Under the pieces are notes generated by a model, which did no database searches, was not told the origin of the DNA, and saw only the letters and a program-made list of their open reading frames with translations. 9,952 nt of DNA, from contig CAYMHT010000097.1 of NCBI GenBank assembly GCA_964390305.1, positions 1 through 9,952 of the forward strand, written 5' to 3'. A program made the translations under genes and the position numbers. This stretch comes from SKLM01 sp964390305 (lineage in GTDB: Bacteria; Chloroflexota; Anaerolineae; B4-G1). Positions 1-6,600 of the stretch are shown here, one piece after another. Every line of letters starts with the position of its first letter. Position 1 is the stretch's first letter.

Positions 1-21
1 GAATGCTCTTCTTTACGGTTC

Positions 22-90
22 GCCCCTCTGCACGAGGGGCAATTGCCGCTTGGGAGGGTCCCGGCGTTAGCGGACAGCACCACCGATCTG
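22..90 (+). promoter_or_regulatory. Leader-like segment with hairpin (possible decayed T-box)
   Basis: A perfect 7-bp stem (GCCCCTC at 22-28, GAGGGGC at 34-40) encloses a 5-base loop. An AATTGCCGC stretch follows, then a GGGAGGGTCCCGGCG segment at about 52-66. The order (stem, short linker, G-rich T-box-like segment, terminator hairpin, leuS sequence) resembles the 3' half of a T-box leader, a riboswitch that senses uncharged tRNA and often precedes aminoacyl-tRNA synthetase genes. The diagnostic UGGNACC bulge is not intact, and the specifier stem would lie left of the window. The hairpin is seen directly; the T-box reading is speculation. Confidence 0.2.
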
Positions 91-124
91 AAAGGCCTCC
101 CGAGGGGAGGCCTTTCTCCTTTTC
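91..124 (+). terminator. Terminator-like hairpin ahead of leuS remnant
   Basis: AAAGGCCTCCC at 91-101 pairs perfectly with GGGAGGCCTTT at 105-115 across a 3-base loop, giving an 11-bp GC-rich stem. On the plus strand it is followed by CTCCTTTTC, a moderately T-rich tract, so it fits a rightward intrinsic terminator better than a leftward one, where only three T's follow the stem. It sits 31 bases before the recognisable leuS sequence, which would suit a transcription-attenuation leader. It could also simply end an operon coming from the left. Confidence 0.6.
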
Positions 125-146
125 AGAGAAACCTTGACCCGCCACC

Positions 147-389
147 CGGCACCCCATGGGCTGGGACGCCTTCGGCCTGCCGGCCGGGAACGAGGCCATC
201 AACAAGGGCGTCCATCTGCGAGAGACCACGACGCGCTATGCGGCCACCAACCGCATCCCCTCTCCCATCGTCTACTGCGATCACTCCAGCACCTTCTCGG
301 TGCCGGAGGAGGACCTCCCGGTACGGCTGCCGTACGTCGAGAACTGGGAGCCCGGCGGAGACGGACGCTCGCCCCTGGCCAACGTCGAA
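147..389 (+). pseudogene. leuS: leuS (leucyl-tRNA synthetase) remnant with internal deletion
   Basis: Leucyl-tRNA synthetase is the class I enzyme that attaches leucine to tRNA-Leu in the cytoplasm. The plus-strand frame read from 147 gives RHPMGWDAFGLPAGNEAINK, very close to the segment just after the HIGH signature in bacterial LeuRS (HPMGWDAFGLPAENAAIK). About 35 residues past the ATG at 156 the sequence jumps to PIVYCDHSSTFSVPEEDLPV and then GDGRSPLANVE, a region that in intact LeuRS lies several hundred residues later, after the editing domain. The intervening sequence, the upstream HIGH half of the Rossmann fold, and the downstream KMSKS loop and anticodon-binding domain are all missing. 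The first zinc-type Cys is kept but its CxxC partner is lost. A stop codon at 135-137 precedes the homology, and LeuRS similarity ends near 389. This cannot be a working synthetase; it is most likely a deletion relic. An intact leuS should exist elsewhere in the genome. Confidence 0.8.
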
Positions 390-512
390 GCCTCCGCGGA
401 TGGTCAATTCCTTGGTGATCGCCGCTCGCTCTCTCGCGCTCAGTGACTATGGGTTCCCATTATGTGCCCTTCCCAAAGCGCGTAGTTGAATCCTCTCTGG
501 TGGAATTCAGGT

Positions 513-539
513 GCGACACACTTGCGAAATGCGCGACAC
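513..539. repeat. Short direct repeat GCGACAC x2
   Basis: GCGACAC occurs at 513-519 and 533-539, a 20-bp period, separated by ACTTGCGAAATGC. The pair lies in the gene-free stretch 390-550 between the leuS remnant and the convergent end of the seven-repeat protein B gene. Patterns of this kind occur at the ends of some insertion sequences, but no transposase, inverted partner or target duplication is visible. The rest of 390-550 shows only a minimal ATGGG-TT-CCCAT palindrome at 449-460 and no convincing leftward terminator for the operon. Confidence 0.3.
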
Positions 540-550
540 CGCTCGAGCTG

Positions 551-1915
551 CTACTGATGACTGCGCAACACCAGCGGCAGGTAGAGGCGGTGCGCCAACA
601 TGAATTGCCCGTCGATCTCATAGTCGCCAGTGTGATCGTCGGCCTCCACAAAGAAGCAGTCACCGTAAGGCGCGCAGATCACGTCCGGCTGCCGCTGACT
701 GCTATGCATCCCCCCGTCCACGAAAAACGGTAGGTCAGCAGGTGCTTCTTCCCCCACCCTGATATAGTTGCCGTACACGTCATCCTCCCAGGCGCCGCCA
801 TCATCGGTCTGGAAGCCCACCATGTAGCCGTAGACAGGCCCGTACGCCACCTCCGGTGCGAATGAGGAGGCCAAGAAGAAGTGGTTGATGACAAAGCCAG
901 TGTCTGACCCGAGGGGCAGGCCGTCGCTGCCCCTCACTCGCCGTCCGTTCACATCCAGTGCGCCCGACGAATCCTTGTTCTGCCACACCACCAGGTACTC
1001 GTTCGGCCCGGCGGCCACCGCAGGGCGGCTCTGATCGTAAGCCTGGGCCGAGATGCCGATCTCGTCGGCCGCAAAGATGCCATCCAGGTTGGCTTCAGCG
1101 ACCTTGCCCAGCACGTCATCATCGGGTGGCCCCTCGCGGGTGTAGACGATCAGGAACTCGTTTCGGGCGGCGTTGTAGGCCAAGGCCGGCCAGACTCGCT
1201 CCCTGTCATCGTCGGCGCCGTCCAGAGCCCCCGTGGCGACGCAGCGCCGGTCGGTCTTCTTCCAGCTTCCGGAGTGGGTATCGGAGTAGACGCGTACGGC
1301 CCAGATATCGTGACGCAGGCCGGGCGAGCCGTAGGGCCCGTGCTCGATCTCCCACACCACCATGAACTCATCGTCCTGGGAGTTGTAGGCCACATCGGGA
1401 TGCCAGGTTTGCTCGCTGGTCCAGGCATCGAGCAGGATATAGTCACCGACTGTGCCATCCCCGTGGATGAAGCGGCCATTGAGGTTGTACTCGTGGTAGG
1501 GTGGAAGCGACGGTCTGCAGTCGCTGGTGTACACGACCAGGTACTGATCGACCATCGGGTTGTAGGCCACGGCTGGCTGGGTCGAGGTATATGTAGAGTA
1601 GGCAGCAATCGTCATCCTACCGCCTTGCAGTTGCCCGTCCCTGGACACCCGCTGACCGTAGATGGCGATCTCGGTCGCGCTGTAGTCTTCCCACACCGCC
1701 AGGTACTCATCGCGGACGCTGTTGTAGGCCACCGTCGGCTCTCCGTTGTCTATCGTGTCAGTTCGTATGGAGACCGCCGGCCCGATCACCGGCGTGCCGG
1801 AGGGGCTTGCCAGGGCGACTAGGCCGAAGCCACCAACAGGCGCACAGACCAACGCACCGCCCACTAATGCCAACCCCGCGGCCAGAGCGACCAACATCCC
1901 TCTCTTGCCAACCAT
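551..1915 (-). CDS. Secreted seven-repeat (propeller-like) protein B
   Basis: Protein of 454 residues. The ATG at 1915 follows AAAGGAGG with a 5-base spacer, an excellent ribosome binding site. Residues 1-37 form a signal peptide (MVGKRG, long hydrophobic stretch, ending near ALASP). The mature part is built from seven imperfect repeats starting at residues 60, 114, 173, 243, 298, 354 and 410. Each opens P-x-V-A-Y-N-xxx-(D/N)-E-(Y/F)-hh-V-(W/Y), often followed by D-I-Y-G-x-R-V-x-x-D-G; repeats 6 and 7 are the most diverged. Seven units of 50-70 residues suggest a seven-bladed beta-propeller, which is inference. The protein ends RLYLPLVLRSHQ, the tail shared by the other exported proteins here. 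It is the last gene of the minus-strand cluster, 19 bp after the preceding stop. It is a paralogue of protein A at 8397-9815, and repeats in matching positions resemble each other (NAARxEFLIV in repeat 4 of both). No catalytic motif is seen; ligand or carbohydrate binding at the surface is a guess. Confidence 0.85.
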   Translation of the reverse strand: MVGKRGMLVALAAGLALVGGALVCAPVGGFGLVALASPSGTPVIGPAVSIRTDTIDNGEPTVAYNSVRDEYLAVWEDYSATEIAIYGQRVSRDGQLQGGRMTIAAYSTYTSTQPAVAYNPMVDQYLVVYTSDCRPSLPPYHEYNLNGRFIHGDGTVGDYILLDAWTSEQTWHPDVAYNSQDDEFMVVWEIEHGPYGSPGLRHDIWAVRVYSDTHSGSWKKTDRRCVATGALDGADDDRERVWPALAYNAARNEFLIVYTREGPPDDDVLGKVAEANLDGIFAADEIGISAQAYDQSRPAVAAGPNEYLVVWQNKDSSGALDVNGRRVRGSDGLPLGSDTGFVINHFFLASSFAPEVAYGPVYGYMVGFQTDDGGAWEDDVYGNYIRVGEEAPADLPFFVDGGMHSSQRQPDVICAPYGDCFFVEADDHTGDYEIDGQFMLAHRLYLPLVLRSHQ

Positions 1916-1934
1916 GGCTTCCTCCTTTGACTCT

Positions 1935-2114
1935 CTATGGATAGTTCCTCAGCACGAGTGGCACGTACACCCGTAAGTCCTTCGAAACGGCGCCCCCGCC
2001 CCAGAATCCCCCTGCGATACGGTGGTCTGCGCTGGTCAACTCATCGACAGCTGGCTGACCAGCCGTGCCGTGGAGGACGAAGTCTAGCGAGTCTGATCTT
2101 CCACCCCCACCGGC
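1935..2114 (-). CDS. 3' fragment of short secreted GGFW-type protein
   Basis: Only the last 59 codons are present; the 5' end is in the assembly gap. The visible sequence starts AGGGGRSDSLDFVLHGTAGQ, continues to HRIAGGFWGGG and ends RVYVPLVLRNYP, followed by TAG. From memory, short Chloroflexota secreted proteins have this layout: a signal peptide, a segment ending in a DGGGG-like motif, a G-T-x-G-Q-P block, an x-GGFWGGG block, and a YLPLVLR tail. In those proteins the GGGG stretch lies some tens of residues from the start, so the missing part would be a signal peptide plus a short N-terminal segment. I therefore treat this as a separate gene from the tail-fibre-like gene on the other side of the gap, although a single fused reading frame cannot be excluded. 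The stop lies 19 bp ahead of the protein B start, indicating co-transcription. The function of this protein type is unknown to me. Confidence 0.65.
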   Translation of the reverse strand, partial: AGGGGRSDSLDFVLHGTAGQPAVDELTSADHRIAGGFWGGGAVSKDLRVYVPLVLRNYP

Positions 2115-2214
2115 NNNNNNNNNNNNNNNNNNNNNNNNNNNNNNNNNNNNNNNNNNNNNNNNNNNNNNNNNNNNNNNNNNNNNNNNNNNNNNNNNNNNNN
2201 NNNNNNNNNNNNNN
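2115..2214. other. Assembly gap (100 N)
   Basis: Exactly 100 unknown bases, the conventional placeholder for a gap of unsized length. The nine bases before it (CCCACCGGC, 2106-2114) are the same as the nine after it (2215-2223). Coding frames on the two sides do not join, either across 100 N or if the 9-bp overlap is collapsed. Protein types on the two sides also differ, so real sequence is probably missing. Confidence 0.95.
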
Positions 2215-3349
2215 CCCACCGGCCATCGCGGTCCCGGCTGGTGCCGTGGTTGATGTGGTGGATGCCGTACACGCTGGACCAGAACTGCAGGTCGACAACA
2301 TAGTTGTTGGCATTCCCTCCGATGCCATGCACAAGGGTAAGGTGCTGGTTCTGGTTGATGGTCATCCATCCGCTGTCCCAGGCGGAGCGAGGAAAAGAAG
2401 CTCCGCCATCGGGCCCTATGTCACCCCGGAACGCCCCCGTCACAAAGAGATCGCCCTCGGCCGCGATGGCCATGCCGCCCGATTCGTTTCGGGCCCGGAC
2501 GCCAGCGTCGCCCGGCGACGGACTGTTGGTCACGGCGTAGAGGCCGTCGCTGCCAGCACTGACTGCGCTTCACACCTCTACCCGTCTCGCTCTCGCCCCG
2601 GACGCCGTCGCTCTCGCCCATGCCGAAGACCCCAGTGTGTCCCCCCTGACCCGAGAGGCCCCTGCCCGTTCCGCTCGAGCCGCCTACCCCGGTGTTATCG
2701 CCCTCGCCCATCCACCCGTATGTCCACCCTTGCCGACCACGCACGCACCTGCGCCTCTGGCGTGGACCCCGTACATCCCGCTGGGAGGCCCTTCTTCGCT
2801 CGGTGCGCCGTTACTGGCCAGCACCGCGATGCTATTCTGGCTCCACGCCTCGACCGCATAGCCTCCCTCTCGATTCCACACGTGAAGGGCATCCGCGGCC
2901 GGACTGTCGATGACAGCCCCTGGTCGGAGACCAAGGGCGTAGGGCACCGGGAGCAGTTCCTGGCGGGGCGAAAGCCATTGACTGTCGACCTGGATGCGCA
3001 GCCACACTGCCTGGCCGTCGAAGGCAATTTGCGGCACGTCGAGCACAACGCTAAATCGACCGTCGGTGACCGGCACATCGGGGCGGATGACGTCCCAGCC
3101 CAGCTGATCTCCAGCCGTGGCAGCATTCCAGATCTGGAATACCATGTCCTGAAAACCCTCGAGCGGAGCGCCGTCAGGCGTGGCCAACCTGCCCTGGTAG
3201 CTGATCCGGCTCGCCACGGTACCAGCTAAAACGAATTCCTCCTCCTGAGGGATCACCTGAGCCTCTCCCACGCTACCCCAGCTTCCGCTCACCGCGACGC
3301 CCGGTATGATGACCACAAGGCCAACTCTCGAGACCTTTCCCACCCGCAT
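2215..3349 (-). pseudogene. Tail-fibre-like secreted protein, frameshifted and cut by gap
   Basis: The ATG at 3349 is chosen because it directly precedes a signal peptide (MRVGKVSRVG, hydrophobic core, GEA near residue 30). Its Shine-Dalgarno match (AAGGGA, 13 bases away) is weak, and a TTG at 3379 is an alternative. Residues 48-138 form a domain I know from many bacterial surface proteins: SYQGRL near residue 50, a G-F-x-x-M-V-F-Q-I-W strand, DGRFSVVL, and LSPRQELLPVPYA. From residue 160 a glycine-rich fibre-like repeat region follows (YGVHARGAGA, GGHTG, GEGDNTGVGG, GQGGHTGVFGMGESDGV). The frame must change near 2712-2716 (one base missing) and again near 2566-2580 (one base extra) to follow this region. 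The original frame resumes with SAVSAGSDGLYAVTN and continues to SAWDSGW and HGIGGNANNYVVDLQF, a segment resembling H-type-lectin-like ends of such proteins. The C-terminus is lost in the gap. The frameshifts could be assembly errors near the gap or real inactivation. A role as a trimeric surface fibre is inference. Confidence 0.65.
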
Positions 3350-3388
3350 CTGTCCATCTGATTCCCTTCCCCTGCGCAACCGGTTCTG

Positions 3389-3613
3389 TTACAGTATCCT
3401 CTCTCCTCTCTCAGCCGCTTGGCCCTCACCCTCGGCCATCACGCCAAACCCGCGCACGAAGTCGAGCAGACTGCCCAGATCCAGGAACGCGGCCCTCTCC
3501 CCGCTCTGCACGTGCGTCACGTGGCCGCGCCAGCGCGTCCGCCCGGCCGACCCCTCCCTCCAGAAACGGACCACAAACGTGCTCGCCGGCGGAGCCGAGG
3601 ATGATTCAGCCAT
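3389..3613 (-). CDS. Small non-exported hypothetical protein
   Basis: Protein of 74 residues. The ATG at 3613 follows GAGGAG with an 8-base spacer; an in-frame start at 3631 has less support. There is no signal peptide, no membrane segment, and no YLPLV-type tail. The core is STFVVRFWREG, then WRGHVTHVQSGERAAFLDL and LLDFVRGFG. This is a small beta-beta-helix-like fold, and I recall similar proteins (WRGxVxHVxSGExxxFxxLxxLLxF) as frequent in Chloroflexota, without a known function. The last 18 residues are charged and variable. It starts 37 bp after the peptidase stop and ends 39 bp before the tail-fibre-like gene, so it is embedded in an otherwise exported set. A regulatory or chaperone role is possible but unsupported. 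Confidence 0.75.
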   Translation of the reverse strand: MAESSSAPPASTFVVRFWREGSAGRTRWRGHVTHVQSGERAAFLDLGSLLDFVRGFGVMAEGEGQAAERGERIL

Positions 3614-3650
3614 GCCAATCTCTCCTCGCACAGAACATCGAGCCGCCGTC

Positions 3651-6600
3651 TCACTGCCTCATCACCAAGGGCAGGTATACGCGCCTCCCCGCCTCGACGG
3701 CGACCGTGACCGCCTCACAGCTCTTGCCGTCGTACAGGGCATATCCCACCAGCATGAAGTCCTCCGCTCCAACACCCGTCGTATCCCAGATGGCCTCCAG
3801 GCTCGCACCCGTCCCGGGCGCAGCACCAGCGAACGAGTCCGTGAACTCGGCCACGATGTCCTCTCCCTCGTCCTGGATCTGGACGACGAGCGTGCCCGTG
3901 ATCGGCACCGTACCGGTGTTGGTGAACGCCAGCGATACGTCCACGCTGTCCCCCGGGTCGAAGCGCTTCGGAGCGACGGCGAAGCTCGTGATCTCGCCGG
4001 CGCTCTCGCCCAGCCGGAAAGTCCGCTCCGCTGTGTCCCACCGGGTGCCCTCTCGATCCACCAGATCGACCATCACCTGGTAACTGCCCGGCTCGAAGCC
4101 GGTGCTGTCCCAGACAGCGGTGTACGCCGCCTTCCCCTCCACTGCCTTCAGCATGCGCAGCTTCATCCCATCTACCATGGCGCCGGTCCCGGCTTGTTGG
4201 ATGACCCCGCGGACGGCGAGGTCGCGCCCCTCCGACGCCGCGTTCTCGATCTCCACATCGACCCGTACCGCCGCCCCCGGTTCGTAGGACGGTTCGGCCG
4301 TCTCCAGCCGGGTGATGGCGATGGCCGAGGCCACGTGATCGATTTCGAGCTCGTAGGCCTCATAGAACCGCCCCCGCTTCGTGACCCGGTCGTAGGCAAA
4401 CGGGTACACGGTGATGCCCAGCGTCGTCGTGGTCGGTCCCTCCTCGACGCTCCACGAGAACGCCTCGTCGGGCCACCAGGCCGGCTCGTGCGGGTTCGCC
4501 GCGCCGCCGCCCACCGCGTCGGCCGCGGGAAGCGCGAACGTGGTCGTGGGGATGTCGAGGCCATCCACTTCTATGGGCTCGGAGCGGTAGACCAGGCGCA
4601 CGTCCTGTACCTGATGGGCGCCGGAGTACGTGTAGAAAGCCCGGTAGACCGGGACCAGCGGCTTCCCGTCTACCAGTAGCGGTTGGCCGCCCGGGATCTC
4701 CACGGCATCCGCGCCCCCCGCCTCCACGATCTCATGAGCCGGGACGTCTATCGCGACCGAGTCTGGTGGGGCCTCCGCGGCCGCCGGTGTGGCCTTCGCC
4801 GCTGCGGCCACCGCGCTGAGGCTGCCGAACTTCGCGTCGCCGAACACGTGATAGATGGCGTTCCACCACCGGTCCACGAAGCTCTTCCCCAGTTGCTGCT
4901 TCGTCTGCTTCAGCGCCAGGGCAAACGATTCATTCGTGCTCCAATTGGAGAAGAACGTATCAGCGTGCGGGCACGTGTAGTCCTTGTTACACGCCCCGAT
5001 CTCGATTGCTCCCATGTACGCCGCTGCCCGCCGCACCAGCATGCTCTCGGCAAAGCCGAAGCCCGCCGGGTAGTCCCCCGTCCCGCACGAGGAGGCGAAC
5101 ACGAACGGGCTGTGCGTGCCAAAGGGTGCCTGCTGCGCCTGGATGTCTCCCACGTTGAACACGTCCCACGTCCCGGCGTTGCCGTGACCGGCGAGGAAGA
5201 CGATGTCCTTGTCCGCCGAGTGGGTGAAAAAGGTGGTGGTGATCGCGTGCTTGGTCGGCCCGACCAGGATGTTGCCCTCCGCGTCGTACTCCGCCAGATC
5301 CGGCGTCCGCATGCCGACGATAGAGCCCGAGAGCACCTTGGAGATGCTACTCACCTCGTGCTCGAAGTCGAGCTTGTCACACTTCCCGCCCATACAGGCC
5401 GGAAACCCACTCACCGCGAACGTGAGCAGGCCATCGTAGTCGTAGCCCGCCTCGCCCCGGTACGAATAGAGGCTGTTGCGGATGGCGATCATCTGTAGCG
5501 CCGGCGTATTGCCAATAATGCGGCCGATGCTGAGCTCTGGCTTCGGCTCCGTTCCGGACGTGCTGGCATAGGGATAGTCGGTGGGGGAGGCGGTGAAGGG
5601 AATGTCCCCCTTCGTCGTGTGCCGGGTTCCCCAGTACCTGCTCCATCCGGGGACGATCTGGTTCTCCCCGACGAGCAGCAGATAGCCGTTCGAAGCCCAC
5701 CCACTCTTCAGCCTGCTACTCCAGCTTCCGCCGCTCGTGATCAGGTTTCTCAACGCTGTCTCGCTGTAGGTGTCGATGTAGCCCAGCGCCCCCTGCTTCT
5801 CGTAGGCCAGCTCCGCCATCGTCGACAGCAGCAGGTCGCAGTATTTCTTGTTCCGGTCGAGCCCGGGGTTGTAGAACTGAAACAGCCGGTACGGATTCGT
5901 CACGATCAGATAGTCGGCCTGCCTGAGCGCGTTCGCGTGGGCCTGTGAGACTGTCTCTCCCCCGGTGGTGAGTCCCACCGGGTGCGTCACAAAATGGTGG
6001 TGACCGCTGTACGCGGCCGAACTCCACGCCATGTCGATGAAGACCCCCACCTCGGGCTTCGACGTCGCGGGATACGTCATCACGGGCATCACGTTGTAGA
6101 AGAAAACGTCCCACCCCCCGGGCGGAATCGTGCCCTCGGATGCAATCTCGACGTAGCCGTATCCTCCCTGAGGGTGGTATCGCGGCAGGTACTTCACACC
6201 GCTCGCGTCCATCGCCATGGGCTGGAACCCAATCATGCCGTCCCGAATCACCACGTTGCGCGCCTCGTAGTCGCCCGTGTTCTTCACCTTGAGGCCCACG
6301 ATGAACCGGTTCTGAACGCGGGTAAGGGTGTGGTTGGTCACCTCCAGCCGCGCCGGAGACGGCGGCGGTGGCAGCGCCACGTTATGGACCGTCACGTCGG
6401 CGGTGTCGAGACTGACCTTCCCCTCCTTGTCGAAGGCCTGCACGGCGAGCCGGTACGAGAGGCTGTTCGTCAGTCCTCGCGTGTCCCAGAGGTAGGTCAC
6501 CGTGGCTTCTTGGGGCGGGTTGGTGACGTCGAAGGGCTCGAACTGCTGATAGTCGCCATCCACGTAGAACCTCGCCGAGACGATGCCGGTGTCATCGGTC

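Noticed and set aside
43..489. A 148-codon plus-strand open frame over the leuS relic
   Set aside because: It is in a different frame from the LeuRS similarity and has Arg/Pro/Ser-rich shadow composition; the real signal is in the frame through 156.
1171..1730. Recurring GTTGTAGGCCA strings (also at 9012 and 9353) that might suggest a DNA repeat array
   Set aside because: They are the reverse complement of codons for the conserved V-A-Y-N of the protein repeats, so coding constraint explains them and spacing is irregular.
1937..3229. A 430-codon plus-strand open frame spanning the N gap
   Set aside because: Its length depends on unknown bases being read through. It opposes the tail-fibre-like and GGFW-type sequences, whose motifs are recognisable, and has no motif of its own.
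3350..3366. A 17-base near-repeat (14 of 17 identical) with the right edge at 9936-9952
   Set aside because: Both copies lie in presumed leader or start regions and share a CCATCTGA core, but the match is short and two copies in 10 kb do not establish an operator.
3306..4679. A 457-codon open frame on the plus strand opposite the peptidase C-terminus
   Set aside because: It is antisense to a strongly supported coding region, has arginine/histidine/proline-rich composition typical of GC-rich shadow frames, and shows no domain.
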